From: Acetobacteraceae bacterium
Lineage (GTDB): Bacteria; Pseudomonadota; Alphaproteobacteria; Acetobacterales; Acetobacteraceae
Direction: 5' to 3'
Length of the DNA stretch: 6,491 nt
NCBI GenBank assembly: GCA_027311485.1
Contig: DAICYU010000143.1
Location: forward strand, 1,943 to 8,433
Positions 1 to 5,461 of the stretch are shown one piece after another. The translations under genes and the position numbers were made by a program. Positions within the stretch are counted from its first letter, which is position 1. Each line of letters opens with the position of its first letter. The notes below the pieces were generated by a model that saw only the letters and a program-made list of their open reading frames with translations, was not told where the DNA came from and searched no databases.

Positions 1-349
1 CGGCCGCCGCGATCCGATCGATAGCCATCTGCTCCCGCCGTTTGGCGGAGGCTTCTGCTTCCGCAGCCGCGGCCGCAGCCACGCGGGCCGCTTCGGCACG
101 TGCGCCTTCGATCAGCGCCTGGGCATCCTTCAGCGCGTTGGCACGCTGCTTTTCGGCATCGCGCAGCATCGCCTCGGCTTCGCGCCGCAGCTGCATCGCT
201 TCTTCCAGTTCGGCCCGAACAGTAGCCGCCCGGTTATCGAGCATGCCGGCGAGCGCGCCCCAAAGCTTCTTCCCGAACAGGATAAAGAACAGGAAGAACG
301 CGATCATCACCCAGTTGGGCGGTTCGGCGAAGAAACCAACCTCATGCAT
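1..349 (-). CDS. atpF: F0F1 ATP synthase subunit b, N-terminal part (truncated by window edge)
   Basis: This is one of the two peripheral-stalk subunits that hold the F1 head still against the rotating c-ring. Only the first 116 codons are present; the gene runs off the left edge and no stop is visible. The protein begins MHEVGFFAEPPNWVMIAF. One membrane helix spans about residues 13-33, followed by basic residues (KK at 27-28) and then a long Ala/Glu/Arg-rich amphipathic helix (from about 40) of the kind that forms the stalk coiled coil. Full-length family members are about 160 residues, so roughly a quarter to a third is missing. The ATG at 349 is chosen because a CAGGAG ribosome-binding site (359-364) lies 9 nt upstream. 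A second ATG at 345 is in the wrong frame. The gene starts 15 nt after the b' stop, so both are surely on one transcript. Assignment as b rather than b' rests on gene order and the short N-terminus. Confidence 0.93.
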   Translation of the reverse strand, partial: MHEVGFFAEPPNWVMIAFFLFFILFGKKLWGALAGMLDNRAATVRAELEEAMQLRREAEAMLRDAEKQRANALKDAQALIEGARAEAARVAAAAAAEAEASAKRREQMAIDRIAAA

Positions 350-364
350 TTTGGTCTGCTCCTG

Positions 365-955
365 TCAGCCGATGCCGCGGGACGCCAGCGCCGAACCGAT
401 CGCCTGGTCCAGGCGCCCGGTATCGGGGGCGGAACCGGTCAGCCGATCGATCACGGTCGCCGCAGTCTCGGTGGCGACCTGACGCAGCGCGCTCATGGCC
501 CCGGTACGGGCCTGGGCGATCTGCGCCTCGGAGTCGTGCAGTTGTTTGTCGAGCCGAGCGTTCAGCGCTTCGGTTTGGGCGGCGGCGGCTTTCTTGGCCT
601 GGTCAACAGCCGCGTTGATCGCGGCCTGCGCCTCGGCACGGGCCTTGGCAGTGGCCTGATCAGCCTCCGCCATACCGGCGTCGGCACGCACCTTGGCGGC
701 ACGTGCTTCTTCCAGGTCCTTGCCGATCTTCGCAGCCCGCTCCTCCAGCACCGAACCGACCAGCGGCAAGCCGCCACGGGCGAGCAGGATATAAAGCACC
801 ACGAAGATGATCGCGCCCCAGACCACCTGGCTGATGGTCAGCGGCGTGCTGAAGTTGAGCTGGGGCATACCCTCCGCCCAGGCGGCGGCAGGCACCAGCA
901 GCAGGCTTCCAAAGCCCGCCGCCAGAAGCGGGATAATCCGGCGGGGTCGCGTCAT
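365..955 (-). CDS. atpF2: F0F1 ATP synthase subunit b' (second peripheral-stalk subunit)
   Basis: The 196-residue b' subunit (also called atpG or atpX) pairs with b to form a heterodimeric stalk in organisms that have both. Residues 1-27 resemble a cleavable Sec signal peptide: basic MTRPRR, a hydrophobic stretch at 7-22, then PAAAWA followed by EG. The mature part starts near EGMPQLNF, has one membrane helix at about 42-60 (TISQVVWGAIIFVVLY) and then a long charged, Ala-rich helix to about 170. Without the leader it is 169 residues, close to the usual length. The ATG at 955 fits the complete signal peptide, but no convincing ribosome-binding site precedes it: an AAGGA at 987-991 is about 31 nt away. 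An internal ATG at 868 would remove the leader. The longer in-frame opening to 1039 runs into atpE and is rejected. The gene lies 37 nt after the atpE stop and 15 nt before b. The product is confident; the start is less so. Confidence 0.92.
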   Translation of the reverse strand: MTRPRRIIPLLAAGFGSLLLVPAAAWAEGMPQLNFSTPLTISQVVWGAIIFVVLYILLARGGLPLVGSVLEERAAKIGKDLEEARAAKVRADAGMAEADQATAKARAEAQAAINAAVDQAKKAAAAQTEALNARLDKQLHDSEAQIAQARTGAMSALRQVATETAATVIDRLTGSAPDTGRLDQAIGSALASRGIG

Positions 956-992
956 GGTGCGTTGCGGGCGCGCTGGGGCACGCCCGTCCTTA

Positions 993-1217
993 TCAGACGA
1001 ACAGGATGATGAAGGCGATAACCAGCGCATACAGCGCAACGGCTTCCGTCAGCGCGAAGCCGAGAATGGCCAAGCCGAACACGCGGTCACGAGAAGCGGG
1101 ATTGCGCGCCACGCTGTTGACCAGCGAACCGAAGATCGTGCCCATGCCGATGCCGACCCCGGCGAGAGCGATCATGGCAATGCCGGCACCCAGCATCTTG
1201 GCGGAAGCGACGTCCAT
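993..1217 (-). CDS. atpE: F0F1 ATP synthase subunit c (proteolipid ring subunit)
   Basis: This 74-residue hairpin protein forms the rotating membrane ring. Helix 1 (about 8-33) carries the ring-packing glycine motif G20-V-G22-I-G24-M-G26. The polar loop has R38-N39-P40, which contacts gamma/epsilon. Helix 2 (about 46-73) carries the ion-binding carboxylate E58 in FALTEAVALY. There is no Gln in helix 1 at the sodium-site position, and E58 is followed by Ala-Val rather than Ser/Thr. Both point to proton rather than sodium coupling (inference from known Na+ ring signatures). The ATG at 1217 has a clear AAAGGA ribosome-binding site (1227-1232) with 9-nt spacing. In-frame Met at 1262 would add 15 polar residues and lacks support. 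The gene sits 79 nt after atpB, the widest gap in the operon, with its own A-rich initiation region. Length and motifs are typical. Confidence 0.98.
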   Translation of the reverse strand: MDVASAKMLGAGIAMIALAGVGIGMGTIFGSLVNSVARNPASRDRVFGLAILGFALTEAVALYALVIAFIILFV

Positions 1218-1240
1218 AGTCCGATTTCCTTTCGTTTTAA
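1218..1240 (-). promoter_or_regulatory. A-rich translation initiation region of atpE
   Basis: Read on the minus strand, the 23 nt before the atpE ATG are unusually A-rich for this GC-rich window (TTAAAACGAAAGGAAATC). They include an AAAGGA Shine-Dalgarno at 1227-1232. An unstructured A/U-rich leader is known to boost atpE translation in E. coli, where subunit c must be made in about ten-fold excess over a. A similar role here is inferred from composition and position only. Confidence 0.55.
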
Positions 1241-1252
1241 CAGAGGGCACGA

Positions 1253-1266
1253 GCGGAGACATCCGC
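1253..1266. other. Small perfect hairpin in the atpB-atpE spacer
   Basis: GCGGA (1253-1257) pairs with TCCGC (1262-1266) around a 4-nt loop. It lies in the 79-nt gap between atpB and atpE, about 12 nt before the A-rich leader. There is no T-run, so it is not a normal terminator. It could mark an RNA processing or stability point between the a and c messages, but a 5-bp stem can also arise by chance in GC-rich DNA. Confidence 0.25.
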
Positions 1267-1296
1267 CCGGCTATTTCCAGAGGTTGATGCCCGATA

Positions 1297-2055
1297 TCAG
1301 TGCAGATGAACCGCGTCGTGCAGATAGATGCAGGTCAGGACCGCAAAGACATACGCTTGCAGGGTGGCCACCAGCAGTTCGAACCCGATCAGGAGCGTGT
1401 TGACCCCAAGCGAGAGAGCCGCCGGGATGAAGCCCAGCAATCCAAGGCCGCCCAGCATGATGATGAAGGCGCCAAACACCTCCAGCATTACGTGGCCAGC
1501 CATCATGTTGGCGAAAAGACGAACCGACAGGGAGATGATGCGAGAGAAATAGGAGATGATCTCGATCGCAACCATCAACGGTGCCAGGATCGTCGGGATG
1601 CCTTCCGGCAGGAAGTAGCTGAAGAAGTGCAGCCCATGTTCCTTCAACGCCACGATCGTCACCAGGACGAACACGAACACTGACAGCGCCAGTGTGACCA
1701 TGATGTGGCTGGTGAAGGTGAAGAAATACGGGAAAACGCCCAGCAGATTGCCGAACAGGATGAAGAAGAAGATGGTGAACACCAGCGGGAAATAACGGCG
1801 CCCTTCCGGCCCGATCTGCTCGGTGCACATCGACAGGACGAATTCATACCCCATCTCGGCCGCGGCCTGAAGCCGGCCTGGCACCATCGCCCTGGGCTTC
1901 ATGCCGATATACAGCAGGGCCAGTACACCCAGGCTGGCGACGACCATCATCAGGTTGGCCTGCGTGAAATTCACAGACGCGCCCAACGGACCCAACGTCG
2001 TGTGAAGCTGGAACTGCGCCAGCGCGTCGATACTGCTTGAACCCTCGGCCGCCAC
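1297..2055 (-). CDS. atpB: F0F1 ATP synthase subunit a (proton channel)
   Basis: Subunit a forms the two proton half-channels against the c-ring. With the GTG start chosen here the protein is 252 residues, normal for the family. Hydrophobic segments lie at about 30-52, 89-111, 117-137, 152-194 (a long paired region) and 200-247. The essential arginine is R179 in SLSVRLFANMMAGH, with N183 four residues on. The C-terminal helix has ATLQAYVF with Q233. The ionisable pair is H188 (equivalent to E. coli Glu219) and E226 (equivalent to His245), the swapped arrangement also seen in mitochondria. GTG at 2055 gives an N-terminus (VAAEGSSSIDALAQF) like that recalled for relatives and follows a G-rich stretch (2060-2068). 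A TTG at 2076 would add seven residues and overlap the atpI stop by 4 nt; it cannot be excluded. No ATG is available near either site. Confidence 0.96.
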   Translation of the reverse strand: MAAEGSSSIDALAQFQLHTTLGPLGASVNFTQANLMMVVASLGVLALLYIGMKPRAMVPGRLQAAAEMGYEFVLSMCTEQIGPEGRRYFPLVFTIFFFILFGNLLGVFPYFFTFTSHIMVTLALSVFVFVLVTIVALKEHGLHFFSYFLPEGIPTILAPLMVAIEIISYFSRIISLSVRLFANMMAGHVMLEVFGAFIIMLGGLGLLGFIPAALSLGVNTLLIGFELLVATLQAYVFAVLTCIYLHDAVHLH

Positions 2056-2072
2056 GCTGCCTGCCCCCGCAA

Positions 2073-2387
2073 TCAATCAGACTTCTTCGGCGCGAGAATG
2101 CGCCAAAGATTTGCCACGCCCGCCGCACCGCCCAAAGGTACGAACACCACCGTCAGGATCGGCGTGGTGTGGAAAATTCTGTCCAGCCCGTAACCTATGG
2201 CGACCGCCACGACAAGGGCCGAAACCAGTTCCAAACCAACTCGTAAGCCAATTCCCATCGCTGACCCGTTCAGGCCGCCCCGGTCATCCGAGGGGCGCTT
2301 GGGTTGGGCGTCGAGACCCTGCTTACTGCGGGCCGCCTTGAGACGATCCTCGAAAGAGGAGTCCGGGCCGCCCTGATCCTGATTCAT
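2073..2387 (-). CDS. atpI: AtpI, F0F1 ATP synthase assembly protein
   Basis: AtpI is a small membrane protein at the head of many atp operons. In characterised bacteria it helps assemble the c-ring and has also been linked to Mg2+ handling. The 104-residue product has a polar, charged N-terminal 40 residues (MNQDQGGPDSSFEDRLKAAR...), then two membrane helices at about 44-66 and 75-96. The first carries the family-type pattern RVGLELVSALVVAVAIGYGLDR, including E53 and the GYGLD end; the second ends NLWRILAPKKSD. The ATG at 2387 follows an AGGGGG ribosome-binding site and is preceded by a good promoter. The in-frame extension to 2594 would run across that promoter and is rejected. The stop overlaps or abuts the atpB start, suggesting coupled translation. 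Identity rests on position, size and topology; AtpI sequences are poorly conserved. Confidence 0.9.
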   Translation of the reverse strand: MNQDQGGPDSSFEDRLKAARSKQGLDAQPKRPSDDRGGLNGSAMGIGLRVGLELVSALVVAVAIGYGLDRIFHTTPILTVVFVPLGGAAGVANLWRILAPKKSD

Positions 2388-2427
2388 GTCCGCCCCCTGG
2401 CAAACTGCCGTGCCGGAAAGCGGGGGC

Positions 2428-2456
2428 TTGCTAACGACGGGGTGTGCAAGTGTCAA
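2428..2456 (-). promoter_or_regulatory. Predicted sigma70-type promoter of the atpI-B-E-F'-F operon
   Basis: On the minus strand a perfect -35 box TTGACA (2451-2456) is followed by exactly 17 nt and then TAGCAA (2428-2433), which keeps T1, A2 and A5 of the -10 consensus. Transcription would start near 2421, giving a leader of about 35 nt before the atpI ATG at 2387. Position, orientation and spacing all fit a housekeeping promoter for the F0 operon. The start site is inferred. Confidence 0.65.
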
Positions 2457-2524
2457 GAACGCGCGGCCGGTTTTCGCTTCGGAACAAGCCACAGCGTGAC
2501 ATGGCGGACACGAGGCGCGGGATT

Positions 2525-2553
2525 CGCGTGCCGATAAAACCGCATGCCGATAA
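2525..2553. repeat. Two-copy direct repeat, possible operator, upstream of the SDR gene
   Basis: The 13-mer CGCGTGCCGATAA (2525-2537) recurs as CGCATGCCGATAA (2541-2553), with one mismatch and a 16-bp period. It lies in the divergent atpI-SDR spacer, 67-95 nt before the SDR start. The second copy overlaps GATAAT (2549-2554), which resembles a -10 box on the plus strand, though no good -35 box stands 16-18 nt before it. A regulator-binding site is plausible but unproven. Confidence 0.4.
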
Positions 2554-2620
2554 TCCGCGTCGGCAGGCAACCACCGCCGCTGCCCCCGGTTCACGCCAGA
2601 AGGAGCAAGGGAGGCCGGAC

Positions 2621-3409
2621 ATGGCCAAGCGGCTTGAGGGCAAGGTGGCGATCGTCACCGGCGCCGATTCCGGGATCGGGCAGGCCACCGCCCACGCGTT
2701 CTCGCGGGAAGGCGCCGATGTGCTGATCCTGTTCCACAGCGATGCAGACGGCGCCGGCCGAACGCGGAAGTTTGTGGAAGCCGCCGGGTGCAACGCCACC
2801 ATATGCCAGGTCGACGTGACCGATCAGCGCGCGGTCGCCACGCTGTTCGATGACCGGGGCAGTCCGCTGGGGCAACTCGGCGCGCCGGACATCCTGGTGA
2901 ACGCTGCCGGGGTGGGTGCCGATGGTACACCGGTCGCCGAAACCCAGAGTGAGGCGTGGGACCGCGTCATCCACACCAACATGAACGGGCCGTTTTATTT
3001 TTCGCGGCATTTCATCCAGGCCCGCAAGGCCGAGGGCGGCGGCGGCCGGATCATCAACATCACGTCGGTGCATGAGGCGATTCCCAGCCCGAACGCCGCC
3101 GCCTATGGTGCGTCGAAGGGCGGGTTGCTGACGTTCACCCGCAGCCTGGCGCTGGAAGTGGCGCGCGACAAAATCACTGTGAATGCAATCGCGCCCGGGA
3201 TGATCCGCACACCGATGACGGCAGGCCGAGCCAAGGATCCAGAAAAGCGCCGCCAAGCCGAGTCGCGCATTCCACTTGGCCGGATCGGCGAACCGGAGGA
3301 GATCGCCGAACTCGCCGTCTACCTGGCAAGCCCGGCGGCCGACTATGTCACCGGGCAGAGCTTCACCATCGACGGCGGGCTTGAACTGGACTGGGGCCAG
3401 GGCGCGTAG
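2621..3409 (+). CDS. Classical short-chain dehydrogenase/reductase (SDR), substrate unknown
   Basis: This 262-residue soluble protein is a complete classical SDR, an NAD(P)-dependent oxidoreductase acting on an alcohol or carbonyl. Visible motifs are the cofactor glycine motif TGADSGIG (13-20), the structural NAAG (94-97), and the catalytic tetrad N120, S149, Y162 and K166 (YGASK). PG is at 192-193 and the C-terminal VTGQSFTIDGG (243-253) is typical. The end of beta-strand 2 (VLILFHSD, 34-41) has no Asp at the position that usually selects NAD, so NADP or dual use is possible. It resembles glucose-1-dehydrogenase-like and 3-oxoacyl-ACP-reductase-like members, but this fold does not reveal substrate. 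The ATG at 2621 has GGGAGG (2609-2614) 6 nt upstream and starts the usual KRLEGKVAIVTG. An in-frame opening back to 2444 adds 59 low-complexity residues and is rejected. It is divergent from the atp operon and has no same-strand partner in view. Confidence 0.94.
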   Translation: MAKRLEGKVAIVTGADSGIGQATAHAFSREGADVLILFHSDADGAGRTRKFVEAAGCNATICQVDVTDQRAVATLFDDRGSPLGQLGAPDILVNAAGVGADGTPVAETQSEAWDRVIHTNMNGPFYFSRHFIQARKAEGGGGRIINITSVHEAIPSPNAAAYGASKGGLLTFTRSLALEVARDKITVNAIAPGMIRTPMTAGRAKDPEKRRQAESRIPLGRIGEPEEIAELAVYLASPAADYVTGQSFTIDGGLELDWGQGA

Positions 3410-3424
3410 GTTCTGTTTGCATTG

Positions 3425-3459
3425 CAGCGGTGCGGAGGCCATGCCTTCCCGCACCGCTG
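3425..3459. terminator. Hairpin terminator between convergent SDR and chemoreceptor genes
   Basis: An 11-bp perfect stem (CAGCGGTGCGG at 3425-3435 with CCGCACCGCTG at 3449-3459) encloses an inner 4-bp stem AGGC/GCCT (3436-3439 and 3443-3446) with a CAT loop and a 2-nt bulge. It starts 15 nt after the SDR stop and ends 12 nt from the chemoreceptor stop, so it can serve both strands. Neither side has a clear T-tract, as is common in GC-rich genomes, so efficiency is uncertain. Confidence 0.75.
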
Positions 3460-3471
3460 GTCGCCGTGTTG

Positions 3472-5457
3472 TCAGGCGGCGCGCACCCCGGCGAGGAAGC
3501 TGGCCACTTCGCCGCCGAGTTGATCCGCATGACGCGCCAGCGCCTCGGCGGCGCCAAGTACCTGGGTTGCGGCCGTCCCCGCTCCGGCCGCCGCATCAGC
3601 GACCCGGGCGACGTTGTCCCCTGCCTCCTGCGTGCTGCGTGACGCATTCTGGGAACTGCGGGCAATCTCCTGCGTGGCCGCCCCCTGCTCTTCCACCGCC
3701 GCCGCGATGGCGGTGGCAACCGCGTTGATCTCGCCAACGGTGGCGGCGATGCCGCGGATCGCCTCGGCGCCCTCCCGGCTGGCCTGCTGGATCGCCAGAA
3801 TCTGCTGGCCAATTTCCTCGGTCGCCCCCGCCGTTTGATCGGCCAAGGTCTTTACTTCCGAAGCCACCACGGCAAAGCCCTTGCCGTGATCGCCGGCGCG
3901 TGCCGCCTCGATCGTGGCGTTCAGCGCCAGCAGATGCGTCTGCCGGGCAATGTTGCCGATCAGTTGCACCACTTCGCCGATCCGCTCGGCGTTGCCGGTC
4001 AGGGCGCCGACCACCGTATTCGTCCGCTTCGCATCCTCGGTGGCGCGGCCCGTCATCGACGCCGCATGCGCCACCTGCTGGCTGATCTCCCGGATTGAAG
4101 CCGCCAGCTCCTCGGTGGCGCTGGCCACCGTCTGCACGTCCGTCGAGGTCCGGTGAGTCGCCTCCGCCGCCGCGGCGGAGCGGTTGTTGGTGAGATCGGC
4201 GGTGTCGCTCATGGACCGCGCGGTGGCTTCCATTTCGGTCGCGGCAGAGCCCACTGCGCGCACCACACCGCCGACCCATTCCTCGAACGAATCCGCCATG
4301 CGCCGCAGCGCCGCCTGCTGCTCGGCGGCGGCGGCAGCTTTCTGACGCTCCTGCTCCGCCCGCAGCGTCTCGGTTTCGATCATGTTGCGTTTGAACACCA
4401 GCACAGCGCTGGCCATGGCGCCGATCTCATCCCGTCGGTCCGCGCCATCGACGGCGACATCGAGATTGCCCTGGGCGAGTGCGGTCATGGCCCGTGTTAC
4501 GCGGCTGAGCGGGCGCGTGACGGACAGAACCGCCGCGGTTGCGATCGCCAAGCCCGCGAGGACGGCGATCACCGCAGTCCAGAGAACAGTCTGCTGGACG
4601 TGATCCGCAGTCGTCGCCGTCACCTCAAGGCTGGCCTTTTCCGCCTTGATGGCATCGACCCGCAGCACCTCGATCGCGTCGGTCACCCGGTTCCCGACTT
4701 TCGTCATGCGCTGCAGATCGTCGTCCAGCCTGGACGTGTTCGCGACAACACTGCCGGCGGCCTCCGCGAGCTTGCGCAGATCCGGCGCGGCCGAGGCGGC
4801 CAACGCCTGAGCGGGATCACCCTGCGCAAGCCGACCTTCCAGGGAGGTGCGCTCGCGTTCAGCACGGTCAGCCTCCACGGCGACCACTTCGGCGTCCCCG
4901 GCGTCGTGACTGGCGAGGTGTCGTGCGTTAAAGGTCAGCAACGCCTGAACGGCCTCCTGCATCCGCAGGGCGGTTGCGGCAGCCGCATCGCCCTTGCTGT
5001 TCAGGCGCAGCGTCAAGGCATGTGCGACGTTGCCGACGATGGCACCTTCCCGCACGACCGTCGCCTGCGCCTTCTGTTTGGCCGCCGAGTGCTCAACCGC
5101 TGTTTGAAACAGCGACTTATAGTCGGTCAGGCCGGCCTGCAGCGGATTTGCACGGTCGCCGATCACGGCACGCAGCCGCTCCGCCTCCTGCTGCGCTTTG
5201 TCCAGGGCTAACTGCGTCGCAAGACGATCCGCCGTTGATTCCAGCCGCAGAAACGCCAGCACGTCCCGCCGGATCGCCAGGACCGAGCGGCTGAATGCAC
5301 TGGTCGCGTCGGCGGCGGCGGTGGCCTGCACCGCCGTATGGGTCGACCGCTGGACGGACCGCAACTGGGTGTTGCTGATCACCGAGGCTGACAGCAGCAG
5401 CGCAATCAGAATAGCGAAACCGCCCGCGATACGCGGTCGTAAGCCGAGGTTCGTCAT
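3472..5457 (-). CDS. Methyl-accepting chemotaxis protein (transmembrane chemoreceptor)
   Basis: This 661-residue inner-membrane receptor senses a periplasmic cue and controls the CheA kinase through CheW. In order it has a short cytoplasmic N-terminus, TM1 (about 11-28), a roughly 260-residue Ala-rich periplasmic region predicted to be nearly all helix (29-290), TM2 (about 291-313), a HAMP linker (about 314-367, with TRPLSRV and DEIGAM), and a signalling hairpin to about 655. The tip is IGNIARQTHLLALNATIEAARAG followed by KGFAVVASEVKTLAD. It is well conserved except H508 where Asn is usual. Two stretches fit the methylation consensus exactly: E449/E450 (ASATEELAAS) and E589/E590 (AAAVEEQGAA), roughly symmetric about the tip. 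The C-terminus lacks the NWETF-type pentapeptide that tethers CheR/CheB. The sensor is longer than a single four-helix bundle and may be a helical bimodular (HBM) domain. The ATG at 5457 lies 4 nt after the binding-protein stop with only a weak ribosome-binding site, suggesting coupled translation. Confidence 0.96.
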   Translation of the reverse strand: MTNLGLRPRIAGGFAILIALLLSASVISNTQLRSVQRSTHTAVQATAAADATSAFSRSVLAIRRDVLAFLRLESTADRLATQLALDKAQQEAERLRAVIGDRANPLQAGLTDYKSLFQTAVEHSAAKQKAQATVVREGAIVGNVAHALTLRLNSKGDAAAATALRMQEAVQALLTFNARHLASHDAGDAEVVAVEADRAERERTSLEGRLAQGDPAQALAASAAPDLRKLAEAAGSVVANTSRLDDDLQRMTKVGNRVTDAIEVLRVDAIKAEKASLEVTATTADHVQQTVLWTAVIAVLAGLAIATAAVLSVTRPLSRVTRAMTALAQGNLDVAVDGADRRDEIGAMASAVLVFKRNMIETETLRAEQERQKAAAAAEQQAALRRMADSFEEWVGGVVRAVGSAATEMEATARSMSDTADLTNNRSAAAAEATHRTSTDVQTVASATEELAASIREISQQVAHAASMTGRATEDAKRTNTVVGALTGNAERIGEVVQLIGNIARQTHLLALNATIEAARAGDHGKGFAVVASEVKTLADQTAGATEEIGQQILAIQQASREGAEAIRGIAATVGEINAVATAIAAAVEEQGAATQEIARSSQNASRSTQEAGDNVARVADAAAGAGTAATQVLGAAEALARHADQLGGEVASFLAGVRAA

Positions 5458-5461
5458 GGGA

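Noticed and set aside
344..1009. 221-codon plus-strand open frame opposite b'
   Set aside because: It is antisense to the b' gene and its translation is low-complexity Gly/Arg-rich with no motif.
2496..2525. Plus-strand GTGACA as a -35 box for the SDR gene
   Set aside because: It matches the -35 consensus at five of six positions, but no acceptable -10 box lies 16-18 nt downstream (GGGATT or GGATTC), so it is too weak to annotate.
2388..2594. 69-residue N-terminal extension of AtpI
   Set aside because: It would place the operon promoter inside the coding region, and the ATG at 2387 has its own ribosome-binding site.
2444..2620. 59-residue N-terminal extension of the SDR
   Set aside because: The stretch is polar and repetitive, unlike SDR N-termini, covers the atp promoter and the direct repeat, and a good ribosome-binding site precedes the ATG at 2621.
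2591..3454. 287-codon minus-strand open frame opposite the SDR gene
   Set aside because: The plus strand encodes a complete SDR with all catalytic residues; the minus frame has none and crosses the terminator hairpin.
4153..5211. 352-codon plus-strand open frame opposite the chemoreceptor
   Set aside because: It lies wholly inside a well-supported chemoreceptor gene, shows no family motif and has the composition of a reverse-strand shadow.
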